Source: Saccharopolyspora gloriosae (GTDB taxonomy: Bacteria; Actinomycetota; Actinomycetes; Mycobacteriales; Pseudonocardiaceae). Taken from it: a stretch of 64,000 nucleotides of DNA. The notes under the pieces are model-generated. The model was not told where the DNA came from, made no database searches, and saw only the letters and a program-made list of their open reading frames with translations. Shown one piece after another: positions 27,158-34,499 of this stretch. The stretch lies in NCBI RefSeq assembly GCF_014203325.1, contig NZ_JACHIV010000001.1:5395501-5459500 (forward strand), given 5' to 3'. The number at the start of each line of letters is the position of its first letter. The first letter of the stretch is position 1. The translations under genes and the position numbers were made by a program.

Positions 27158-27351
27158 GCGAGGAAGGGAACCTTTCTGTCACCGGCGTGAGCACGGGAAC
27201 CTTTCTGCCACGGTCGACCGCGGCGGCTCACGCGCCGAAGCGAGCAAGGGAACCTTTCTGCCACCAGTGCGAGCAAGGGGACTTTTCTGTCACCGGTTCG
27301 AACAAGGGAACCTTTCTGTCACCGGCGCGAGGAAGGGAACCTTCCTGTCAC
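27158..27351. repeat. 29-bp repeat family, six direct units
   Basis: Units begin at 27158 and 27187, then after a 24-bp interruption at 27240, 27269, 27298 and 27327. Within each run the spacing is exactly 29 bp even though the units have diverged (GCACGGG and AACAAGG variants). Confidence 0.88.
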
Positions 27352-27585
27352 GGTCGTGAGATCCATCCGGACGTGACGGGCGCGCGGCGCGCGGCATCTC
27401 CGGACGTCGCGACGCCGTCGTCACCCGAAGCGAGTGCGGCAGGACCCGAACGAGCGAAGCGGCTCCCCTGACAGCCGAACGCGGCCGCCGGATCACGAAC
27501 CCAGGGCGAACCGGGGACGAGCGCACCGCACCCGTCCGCCTACTGGCCAAGTCGGCCCTTCGTGCGGTTTCATCGGCGAGGTCAC

Positions 27586-27601
27586 CGTGACTCATGTCAC
27601 G
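27586..27601. promoter_or_regulatory. Dyad upstream of the acyl-CoA-synthetase-like gene
   Basis: A perfect inverted repeat CGTGAC-TCAT-GTCACG, 31 bp before the start codon at 27633. It differs from the fadA and merR sites in spacing. A regulatory role is inferred from position only. Confidence 0.4.
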
Positions 27602-27632
27602 AAGGTGGCCGCCTCGTGAGTGGAGGAGCCAC

Positions 27633-29330
27633 ATGAGCACACCCGCGGAGACTGCGGTGCAGGCACCGACCGCGACCATTCCGCACCTGTTCCGCCGCAA
27701 CGCCGTCGAGCACCGCGACCACCCGGCGCTGACCGCCGACGGTCGCACCTGGACCTGGCACGAAGCCGCCGAAGCCGTGCACGACCTCGCAGCCGGGTTC
27801 GCCGAACTCGGCCTGCAAGCCGGCCAGACCGTGGTGCTGATGATGTCCAACAGCGCCGAGCAGTGGCTGGCCGACGTGGCCGTCACCCACCTCGGAGCGG
27901 TGCCGATCGCGGTGCACCCCGCGCTGAACTCCGGGGAAGTGCGCGACGTCACCAAGCACAGCCGCGCGCACATCGCCGTGCTGAGCAACGCCCACCACGT
28001 GCGGCGCTGGTCGGCGGCGCTGCGCGAACCGGACTCGCTCAGCCACGTCATCGTCGTCGACCACGACGCGATCCCCGAGGAGGACGACCGCTTCCTCACC
28101 TGGCGGACCTTGCGCGACCGCGGCGCGCACCACCTGCGCCGCGATCCGTCGATCGTGGACCGGCACGCCGCGAACGTCACCCCCGACGCCGCGGCCACGG
28201 TGCTCTACTCCCCCGACGCGATCGGCGTGCAGCGCGCCGTCGTGCTCACCCACCGCAACGTGCTCGCCGCCGCCTCCGCCCGGCAGCGGGTCACCTGCGT
28301 TCCGCCGCACACCAGCACCCTCTGCTACCTGCCGATGGCGCACATCTCCGAACGCGCGGGCAACCTCTACAGCGCGATCCACGACGTCACCCACGTCCAC
28401 TTCTGCAACGGCATCACGCAGGCCATCCGGCAACTGCCCGCGGTGCGCCCGCACACCTTCTTCGGGGTGCCGAGGATGTGGGAGAAGCTCGCCGCGATCG
28501 CTCGCGCGCTCCCCGCCGCGCACAACGCTGCGGAGAAGCAGGACGTCCTCAGCGGACTCGGGCTGGACGGCACCGCGTGGGGCGCCAGCGGGGCCGCCCC
28601 GATCGGCCGCGACGTCCTCGACCTGTTCGCCGGGCTCGGCTTCCACATCTTCGAGACCTGGGGATCGACGGAGACGAGCGGCTGGGCAGCCACCAACCGG
28701 CCCGGCGCCGTCCGCTTCGGCACCGTCGGCAAGTCGCTGCCCGACGTCGAGATCCGCACCGACGAGGACGGCGAAGTGCTGGTCCGCGGCCCCCTCGTCT
28801 GCGCAGGGCACCTGCAGGAGGACGGCCTGATCCGGGTGGCCACCGACGCCGACGGCTGGCTGCGCACCGGGGACGTCGGCAGCGTCGAGGACGGCTACCT
28901 CACCGTCACCGACCGCAAGAGCGAGCTCATCGTCAGCTCCCACGGGGAGAGCGTCGCGCCCAGCGTCGTGGAGCACGCCTTGCGCGCGCATCCGCTGATC
29001 GGCCACGCGCTGGCCTTCGGCGAAGGGCGACCGCACGTCGTCGCGCTGCTCGTGCTCGACGAGGACGCCGCGCCCGAGTGGGCCCGCGCGCACGGGATCT
29101 CCGAGACCGGCCTGGCAGAGCTGGCCCGGCATCCCGACGTCGTGGCCGAAGTGGACCGCGCGGTGGAATCGGCCAACGCCGCGCTGGGCCAGTCCGGCCA
29201 GGTGCTCGCCCACCGCCTGCTCGACCGGCAGTGGGGCGCCGAGGGCGGCGAGCTCAGCCCGGCGCTGAAGTTGCGCCGCCGCGTCATCCACGACAAGTAC
29301 GCCCACACCCTCGAAGCCCTCTACGACTGA
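27633..29330 (+). CDS. Long-chain acyl-CoA synthetase-like protein with a degenerate phosphate loop
   Basis: A 565-residue AMP-binding-fold protein closest to FadD15-type long-chain acyl-CoA synthetases. It keeps the A5-like ETWGSTETSGW, the A7 region WLRTGDVG followed by YLTVTDRKSELIVSSHG, and a C-terminal lysine K546 in PALKLRRRVI. The P-loop, normally TSGTTGxPKGV, reads SPDAIGVQRAV at residues 193-203, with no gap in the alignment: the Ser/Thr/Gly residues and the Lys are lost. ATP activation may be weak or absent. ATG at 27633 after GGAGGAG. It is monocistronic and followed by a seven-unit 29-bp repeat array. Confidence 0.85.
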   Translation: MSTPAETAVQAPTATIPHLFRRNAVEHRDHPALTADGRTWTWHEAAEAVHDLAAGFAELGLQAGQTVVLMMSNSAEQWLADVAVTHLGAVPIAVHPALNSGEVRDVTKHSRAHIAVLSNAHHVRRWSAALREPDSLSHVIVVDHDAIPEEDDRFLTWRTLRDRGAHHLRRDPSIVDRHAANVTPDAAATVLYSPDAIGVQRAVVLTHRNVLAAASARQRVTCVPPHTSTLCYLPMAHISERAGNLYSAIHDVTHVHFCNGITQAIRQLPAVRPHTFFGVPRMWEKLAAIARALPAAHNAAEKQDVLSGLGLDGTAWGASGAAPIGRDVLDLFAGLGFHIFETWGSTETSGWAATNRPGAVRFGTVGKSLPDVEIRTDEDGEVLVRGPLVCAGHLQEDGLIRVATDADGWLRTGDVGSVEDGYLTVTDRKSELIVSSHGESVAPSVVEHALRAHPLIGHALAFGEGRPHVVALLVLDEDAAPEWARAHGISETGLAELARHPDVVAEVDRAVESANAALGQSGQVLAHRLLDRQWGAEGGELSPALKLRRRVIHDKYAHTLEALYD

Positions 29331-29342
29331 CCCACCGACTCC

Positions 29343-29545
29343 GCGAGCAAGGGAACCCTCCTGTCACCGGTGCGAGCAAGGGAACCTTCCTGTCACCGGT
29401 GCGAGCAAGGGAACCTTCCTGTCACCGGTGCGAGCAAGGGAACCTTCCTGTCACCGGTGCGAGCAAGGGAACCTTCCTGTCACCGGTGCGAGCAAGGGAA
29501 CCTTCCTGTCACCGGTGCGAGCAAGGGAACCTTCCTGTCATCGGT
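29343..29545. repeat. 29-bp repeat family, seven uninterrupted tandem copies
   Basis: Units start at 29343, 29372, 29401, 29430, 29459, 29488 and 29517. The middle five are identical; the first and last have one change each (CCCTCC and TCATCGG). There is no spacer, so it is not a CRISPR array. It begins 12 bp after the acyl-CoA-synthetase-like gene. The following 230 bp to the inhibitor gene hold no gene and presumably that gene's promoter. Confidence 0.95.
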
Positions 29546-29778
29546 CGCTGTGCGCCCCGGTGCGGCTTCCTCGTCGGGGCGCTCATCAACCCAGGCACAA
29601 CACTCACTTTGGGGTGACTTGAAGCAACCAGAAAGCCCTGGATAGATCACCCGAGGGTCACCGCGATCCACGACCGAGAACCACGATCTGGTGATCTTCG
29701 GTCTCGGGTGCGGAAATCGTCGGGGCACTGCCGATAAATCTGTGCGGAACCTTCCCCAACCCCTTGGAGCGCACAGAC

Positions 29779-30177
29779 ATGTCCGGCACCCGGTTCGTTC
29801 GTGGCTTTCTGCTCGCGGCGATGGCCGCTCTCCTGCTCACCCCGGCGATGGCGAACGCCACCGCGACGACGAGCCACCTGACGCTCACGATCGCGAGCAA
29901 GAACCGCGCCGAGGAGCCGCGCACCGTGCAGCTGCGGTGCGAGCCGACGGGCGGCACGCACCCGAAGGCCGCCGAGGCCTGCAAGACCCTGCTCGCCGCG
30001 GGGGGCAACTTCGATCAGATCGGCCAGTCCCAGACCGGTGCGCAGTGCACGATGGTGCTCCGGCCGGTGATCGCCAGCGCGCACGGAACCTGGCAGGGCA
30101 AGCCGGTGCACTTCGACAAGGAATTCGGCAACAGCTGCCAGGCGACGTCGAACTTGGGCACCGTCTTCGACTTCTGA
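29779..30177 (+). CDS. Secreted subtilisin inhibitor (SSI family, I16)
   Basis: A 132-residue secreted protease inhibitor. ATG at 29779 with GGAG 9 nt upstream; the signal peptide ends near AMANA (about 26). The four conserved cysteines of SSI are present (LRCEP, EACKT, QCTMV, NSCQA), as are the family signatures RTVQLRCEPTGGTHP, HGTWQGKPV and the C-terminal VFDF. By alignment with Streptomyces SSI, the reactive-site P1 residue falls on Met in CTMV, the same as classic SSI, predicting inhibition of subtilisin-like proteases. It is monocistronic. Confidence 0.93.
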   Translation: MSGTRFVRGFLLAAMAALLLTPAMANATATTSHLTLTIASKNRAEEPRTVQLRCEPTGGTHPKAAEACKTLLAAGGNFDQIGQSQTGAQCTMVLRPVIASAHGTWQGKPVHFDKEFGNSCQATSNLGTVFDF

Positions 30178-30290
30178 GGCTCGCCGCCGGACACCGGCTC
30201 TCGCACGGCGCGGGCGCCGGTGTCCGCGTGGAGCAGCGGGTGCGCGCACTCTGCAGCGGCTCGTTGCGCCGGTCGCACTACGGTGGCCGC

Positions 30291-30689
30291 ATGGCTTCCG
30301 AGAACGACGACCCCGCTTGTAGGCGCTGGCCACATCGGCTCTACGGGGTAGGTGACGAACCCGATCCCCGGTTCACGCTCGCCAACGAACGAACGTTCCT
30401 GGCGTGGATCCGGACCGCGCTGGCCCTGATGGCCGCGGGAGTCGGCGTCGAGGCCCTGAACGCCGCGGCGGGCACCGGCTCGGATCCGCTGCGCACCTCG
30501 TTGGCGGTGCTCCTGCTGCTGGCGGGCGTCGTGTGCAGCGTGGCGGCGTTCGGCCGGTGGATGACCATGGAGCGGGCGCTGCGCACGAACTCCCCGCTGC
30601 CACCGCCGAAGCTGGCGCCGATCCTCGGGTTCGGCCTGGGCTTGATCGGGCTCGGCGCGCTCGCGCTGCTGCTGATCAGCGGGTTCTGA
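30291..30689 (+). CDS. DUF202 (YidH-like) membrane protein
   Basis: A 132-residue inner-membrane protein with the DUF202 hallmark RFTLANERTFLAWIRTALALMA (split here across the cytosolic face and first membrane segment) and three hydrophobic segments (about 38-58, 68-88, 108-130). Function is unknown in the family; E. coli yidH/yidG are paired homologues. It is followed after 2 bp by a second, divergent DUF202 gene, so the pair is co-transcribed. ATG at 30291. Confidence 0.88.
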   Translation: MASENDDPACRRWPHRLYGVGDEPDPRFTLANERTFLAWIRTALALMAAGVGVEALNAAAGTGSDPLRTSLAVLLLLAGVVCSVAAFGRWMTMERALRTNSPLPPPKLAPILGFGLGLIGLGALALLLISGF

Positions 30690-30691
30690 GG

Positions 30692-31024
30692 ATGCCGGAC
30701 GAACGGCGGGGTCCGTGGGATCCCGGTTTGCAGATCGAACGCACGACGCTCGCCTGGTTGCGCACCGGGCTGACGTTCGTCGTGGGCCTGATGGTGCTGC
30801 TGCGGTTGCTGGTGCACCGCAGCGCGGTGGCCGCCGCCGTGTGCGCCGCGGTGGCGATCCCGCTCGCGGTCGCGATCACCGTGCTGTCGTGGAGCAGGCA
30901 TCGGCAGGCGGAGCGCAGGTTGCGCGCCGAGGACCCGTTGCCGGACGGCGCGCTGCACGCTTCGCTCACCGCGCTGGCGGTGCTGGCCGGGCTGATCGGA
31001 ACGGTGTACGTGCTGCTGATGTGA
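30692..31024 (+). CDS. Second DUF202 (YidG-like) membrane protein
   Basis: A 110-residue protein with a shorter DUF202 signature (LQIERTTLAWLRTGLTF) and three membrane segments. The ATG at 30692 lies 2 bp after the stop of the preceding DUF202 gene, with its ribosome-binding purines inside that gene. It is paralogous to its neighbour but well diverged, matching the yidH-yidG arrangement; a hetero-oligomer is plausible. A strong terminator hairpin follows. Confidence 0.86.
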   Translation: MPDERRGPWDPGLQIERTTLAWLRTGLTFVVGLMVLLRLLVHRSAVAAAVCAAVAIPLAVAITVLSWSRHRQAERRLRAEDPLPDGALHASLTALAVLAGLIGTVYVLLM

Positions 31025-31025
31025 C

Positions 31026-31063
31026 CGTGCCGCGCCGGGGCCGTCGAGGCCCGGCGCGGCACG
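31026..31063. terminator. Bidirectional hairpin terminator between DUF202 and ohr genes
   Basis: A GC-rich stem (CGTGCCGCGCCGGG paired with its complement) around a 10-nt loop sits between two convergent genes whose stops are 53 bp apart. Confidence 0.75.
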
Positions 31064-31077
31064 ACCGGTTCACGTCG

Positions 31078-31497
31078 TCAGGCCACCGCGAGTTCGATCT
31101 CGACGTTGCCGCGGATGGCGTTCGAGTACGGGCACACCGAGTCGGCCTGCTCGGTCAGCTGCTGCGCCTGCTCGCGGTCGATGCCGGGCAGGCTCACCGA
31201 CAGCGAGACGTTCAGGCCGTAACCGCCCGCACCGTTGCTGCCGATGCCGACCTGGGCGGTCACCGAGGAATCGGTGATGTCGGCCTTCGCCTTGCGCGCC
31301 ACCAGCTGCAGCGCGCTGTGGAAGCACGCGGCGTAGCCGGCGGCGAACAGCTGCTCGGGGTTCGTGGAGTCCCCGCCGGGGCCACCCATCTCGCGCGGCA
31401 CCGCGAGGTCCAGGTCGAGCACGCCGTCGGACGAGCGGGTGCGTCCGCCCCTGCCCTCGCCGGTCGCGGTCGCCTCGGCCGTGTACAGCGCTGCCAT
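31078..31497 (-). CDS. ohr: Organic hydroperoxide resistance protein
   Basis: A 139-residue thiol-dependent peroxidase of the Ohr/OsmC family that reduces organic and fatty-acid hydroperoxides. The two redox cysteines are present, C58 in AAGYAACFHSAL and C122 in SVCPYSNAIRGN, which separates Ohr from plain OsmC. ATG at 31497 begins one base after the ohrR stop codon, so the two genes are co-transcribed and OhrR is encoded first. Induction by organic peroxide through OhrR is expected. Confidence 0.95.
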   Translation of the reverse strand: MAALYTAEATATGEGRGGRTRSSDGVLDLDLAVPREMGGPGGDSTNPEQLFAAGYAACFHSALQLVARKAKADITDSSVTAQVGIGSNGAGGYGLNVSLSVSLPGIDREQAQQLTEQADSVCPYSNAIRGNVEIELAVA

Positions 31498-31498
31498 C

Positions 31499-32017
31499 TC
31501 AGTCTCCTTCTGTCGTGGTCCCGCGCAGGAGCTCGTCGGTGATGGGAACGCCCGCCGCCACCGCGGCCCGAGCCCGCTCCGCGGCCTCGTCCACGTTCGC
31601 CGTGAGCCGTTCGAGCGTCGAGCGCAGTTCGCGCACTTCGTCGAGTCCCATGCCGATCGCGGCGAGGACTCGATGCGGCACGACCGCCGCCCGTTCCCGG
31701 AGTTCGCGCCCCTCATCGGTCAGCCCGACCTCGACGGAACGCTCGTCCCGAGCGCTGCGCCGCCGCGCGACCAGGCCACCGGCTTCGAGCCGCTTCACCA
31801 ACGGCGACAACGTCCCGGAATCGAGCCGGAGCGTCGCCCCGAGATCCTTGACCGCCAGCGAATCGCGTTCCCAGAGCACCAGCATCACGAGGTACTGCGG
31901 GTAGGTCAGCCCCAGCTCGTCGAGGAACGGCCGATACAGGTTGGTGAACGAGCGCGACGCGCTGTAGAGCGCGAAGCACACCTGCCGATCCAGCGACAGC
32001 ACCGAGTCCGAACTCAT
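31499..32017 (-). CDS. ohrR: Organic hydroperoxide sensor, MarR-family repressor
   Basis: A 172-residue MarR-type repressor. The peroxide-sensing cysteine is C14 in LDRQVCFALYSASR, the diagnostic OhrR N-terminus; the winged helix follows with LGATLRLDSGTLSPLVKRLEAGGL and RRRSARDERSVEV. It lacks an obvious second, resolving cysteine, so it is probably of the one-Cys type that uses a small thiol. It lies upstream of ohr with a 1-bp gap, and a clear double-dyad operator is in its promoter region (32053-32087). Confidence 0.94.
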   Translation of the reverse strand: MSSDSVLSLDRQVCFALYSASRSFTNLYRPFLDELGLTYPQYLVMLVLWERDSLAVKDLGATLRLDSGTLSPLVKRLEAGGLVARRRSARDERSVEVGLTDEGRELRERAAVVPHRVLAAIGMGLDEVRELRSTLERLTANVDEAAERARAAVAAGVPITDELLRGTTTEGD

Positions 32018-32052
32018 CCCGCCTCCTGCACGAGATCGACACTAGCCCCAAT

Positions 32053-32087
32053 TTGAGTTGCCCGCAACTGAGTTGTGCGCAACTCAA
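32053..32087. promoter_or_regulatory. OhrR operator (two adjacent dyads)
   Basis: Two copies of AGTTG-N4-CAACT (32057-32070 region and 32071-32084), enclosed by outer arms TTGAGTTG and CAACTCAA, 36 bp upstream of ohrR. The repeated half-site and location fit autoregulation by OhrR. Confidence 0.7.
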
Positions 32088-32088
32088 T

Positions 32089-32262
32089 GCGAGGAAGGGA
32101 ACCTTCCTGTCACCCGGTGCCGCCACGCTCCACCGACCCGGGCACGCGACGATCGGAATCGGCACCTCACCACACCGGCTCACCGCGACGAGCGCGGACG
32201 AGCAGACCGTGACAGGAAGGTTCCCTTCCTCACGTGGATGACAGGAAGGTTCCCTTGCTCGC
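32089..32262. repeat. 29-bp repeat family, one unit plus two reverse units
   Basis: A single unit starts at 32089, touching the end of the OhrR operator. Two reverse-direction units start at 32209 and 32238, 29 bp apart. The roughly 95 bp between them contain no gene. Confidence 0.85.
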
Positions 32263-32306
32263 CCTGCCCGCCCGGAGCGGGCCTGCGTTCGGGCAGGGCG
32301 GCGGGA

Positions 32307-33659
32307 TCAGCACTCGATGACGTTGACGGCGAGGCCGCCGCGAGCCGTCTCCTTGTACTTGGCCTTCATGTCGCGGCCGGTGTCGCGCATGGTCTTGATG
32401 ACCTTGTCGAGCGAGACGACGTGGCTGCCGTTCCCGCGCAGGGCCATCCGCGCGGCGGTGACCGCCTTGACCGAGGCGACGGCGTTGCGCTCGATGCACG
32501 GAATCTGCACCAGGCCACCGATCGGATCGCAGGTGAGCCCGAGGTTGTGCTCCATCGCGATCTCGGCGGCGTTCTCCACCTGCCACGGCGTCGCACCGAG
32601 CGCCTCGGCGAGCCCGGCCGCCGCCATCGAGCACGCCGAGCCGACCTCGCCCTGGCACCCGACCTCGGCACCGGAGATCGAGGCGTTCTCCTTGAACAGC
32701 ACGCCGATCGCCCCCGCCGCCAGCAGGAAGCGGATCACGCCGTCCTCGCTGGCGCCGGGAACGAAGCGCACGTAGTAGTGCAGCACCGCGGGAACGATGC
32801 CCGCGGCCCCGTTCGTGGGCGCGGTGACGACCCGGCCGCCCGCCGCGTTCTCCTCGTTGACCGCGAGGGCGAACAAGGTGAGCCACTCCATCGGATCGTC
32901 CTGCTCGGTGAGGCTCGCCCGCAGCGCCGCCGCGCGCCGGTTCACCTTCAGCCCGCCGGGCAGCACTCCATCGTTGCTGCACCCGTTGTCGACGCATTCG
33001 CGCATCACGCCCCAGATGTGCAGCAGCTGCGCGCGGATGTCCGCCGCGGAACGCCACGACAGCTCGTTGTCGAACATGACGTCGCTGATCCGCGATCCCG
33101 AATCGGCCGCCCTCGCGAGCAGTTCCTGCCCGGTGCGGAACGGGTGCCGGACCGCGGTCTCGTCCGGTTTGATCCGGTCGGTCCCGGTGGCGCCGTCGTC
33201 GACCACGAACCCGCCGCCGACGGAGTAGAACACCGCGGCGCGCAGTTCACCCGAGGTACCGAACGCGGTGAACCGCATGCCGTTGGGATGCAGCGGCAGC
33301 GATTTCCGCCGGTGCATCACGAGGTCGCGATCGACGGAGAAGGCGATGTCGTGCTCGCCCGCCAGCGACAGCCGGCCACCGGTGCGGACGGCGTCCACTC
33401 GGTGTTCGACCGCGGCCGGATCCACCGTCTCCGGATCGTGCCCTTCGAGCCCGAGCAGCACCGCTTTCGGACTCCCATGACCATGCCCGGTCGCTCCGAG
33501 CGACCCGAACAGCTCGGCTTTCACCCTGGTGACCTCGCCGAGCAGACCCTCGGTGCGCAGGCGTGCCGTGAACATCCCGGCGGCCCGCATCGGGCCGACG
33601 GTGTGCGAACTGGACGGCCCGATGCCCACTGAGAAGAGGTCGAAGACGCTGATCGTCAC
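32307..33659 (-). CDS. sdaA: L-serine ammonia-lyase (iron-sulfur, single chain)
   Basis: A 450-residue L-serine dehydratase converting serine to pyruvate and ammonia. The N-terminal beta domain has [13 protein letters not shown], and the alpha domain carries the 4Fe-4S cysteines (in [14 protein letters not shown] and [12 protein letters not shown]) plus APTNGAAG. The size matches the fused single-chain type of E. coli. ATG at 33659, 23 bp downstream of gcvH, so it is likely in the same transcript under the glycine riboswitch. This couples glycine use to serine breakdown. Confidence 0.94.
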   Translation of the reverse strand: MTISVFDLFSVGIGPSSSHTVGPMRAAGMFTARLRTEGLLGEVTRVKAELFGSLGATGHGHGSPKAVLLGLEGHDPETVDPAAVEHRVDAVRTGGRLSLAGEHDIAFSVDRDLVMHRRKSLPLHPNGMRFTAFGTSGELRAAVFYSVGGGFVVDDGATGTDRIKPDETAVRHPFRTGQELLARAADSGSRISDVMFDNELSWRSAADIRAQLLHIWGVMRECVDNGCSNDGVLPGGLKVNRRAAALRASLTEQDDPMEWLTLFALAVNEENAAGGRVVTAPTNGAAGIVPAVLHYYVRFVPGASEDGVIRFLLAAGAIGVLFKENASISGAEVGCQGEVGSACSMAAAGLAEALGATPWQVENAAEIAMEHNLGLTCDPIGGLVQIPCIERNAVASVKAVTAARMALRGNGSHVVSLDKVIKTMRDTGRDMKAKYKETARGGLAVNVIEC

Positions 33660-33682
33660 AGATCCGTCCCCCTCAGCCCGGC

Positions 33683-34057
33683 TTACTCACCACCGGTCAA
33701 CTGGGCGTATTCCTGCGCCGTGAGCACAGCACCGGTCTGCTCGGCACGCACGTCGAGCAGCCAGCCCTCACCGAACGGGTCCCCGTTGACCACCGCGGGG
33801 TCGTCCGCCGCCGCCTCGTTGATCGCCACGACCTCGCCGGTCACGGGCGCGTACAGGTCGCTGACCGACTTCGTCGATTCCAGCTCGCCGCAGGTCTGGC
33901 CCGATTCGATCCGCTCGCCCACCTCGGGGAGCTGCACGTACACGATGTCGCCGAGCGCTTCGGCCGCGAAGGGCGTGATGCCGATGCGGACCAGGTCACC
34001 GCGGTCCTCGATCCACTCGTGTTCCTCGGTGTAGCGCAGCTGCTCGGGCAGGGACAT
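33683..34057 (-). CDS. gcvH: Glycine cleavage system H protein
   Basis: A 124-residue lipoyl carrier protein. The lipoylated lysine is K63 in [12 protein letters not shown], and the HEWIE start and [13 protein letters not shown] stretch are canonical. It shuttles the methylamine group between GcvP and GcvT. Neither gcvP nor gcvT is in the window; the next gene is sdaA. ATG at 34057 follows GAGGAG. The 5' leader contains a tandem glycine riboswitch, so expression should rise with glycine. Confidence 0.95.
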   Translation of the reverse strand: MSLPEQLRYTEEHEWIEDRGDLVRIGITPFAAEALGDIVYVQLPEVGERIESGQTCGELESTKSVSDLYAPVTGEVVAINEAAADDPAVVNGDPFGEGWLLDVRAEQTGAVLTAQEYAQLTGGE

Positions 34058-34117
34058 GGAGGCTCCTCACCATCGTGGGCACAGGTGTGCCCGGGTTCGT
34101 GGGCCTCCCCCTCTGTT

Positions 34118-34288
34118 GCGGAACCTGAGAGCTTCACCGCGTCGTGCGCGGTTTGCACCGTGGGTGCGGCGCCGGAGCGCGCGCTTTCCAGAGTCGCCTC
34201 GCCCGAGCGGTCATGGGTGCCTGAGAGTTTGCAGGGAGTGTTTGCTCCTTCGGCGCCCCGTCGGCGCGGGGTCTCTCCCGCCCGGGAT
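34118..34288 (-). ncRNA. Tandem glycine riboswitch upstream of gcvH-sdaA
   Basis: On the minus strand the first aptamer starts with CGGGAGAGAC and holds CGCCGAAGGAGCAA and CTCTCAGGCACC. A linker with ACTCTGGAAAG follows, then a second aptamer with GGTGCAAACC and CTCTCAGGTTCC. These are the conserved features of the two-aptamer gcvT-type glycine riboswitch. It ends about 60 nt before the gcvH start codon. An ON-switch is expected by family; the expression platform was not resolved. Boundaries are approximate. Confidence 0.9.
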
Positions 34289-34380
34289 CTGCGGCATATG
34301 CGGTTGTGGACGTGCCCAGCAACGATAAACGGGCACCCGTCGGTGTCAATGCCCCCTCGCTCCGGATCACACGGATCGAG

Positions 34381-34431
34381 AGAGGAAGGGAACCTTCCTG
34401 TCACCGGTGACAGGAAGGTTCCCTTCCTCGC
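34381..34431. repeat. 29-bp repeat family, head-to-head pair
   Basis: Nearly perfect pair around TCACCGGTGA, in the divergent region between the riboswitch promoter and the GH30 gene. Confidence 0.9.
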
Positions 34432-34499
34432 CTCGCGGAGCGCGGGGTTGCGACCGAATGGAGCTACCCGGGCAGGATTGGTCAGACCACCCTGGGCAG

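Noticed and set aside
29343-29545. CRISPR array suggested by seven 29-bp repeats
   Set aside because: There are no spacers at all between repeats, the same unit is scattered at 16 other loci, and no cas gene is present.
34479-34489. DasR/GntR box upstream of the GH30 gene
   Set aside because: TGGTC-A-GACCA has a one-base centre; the DasR site has a two-base centre. It is also close to the start codon, and no regulator is adjacent.
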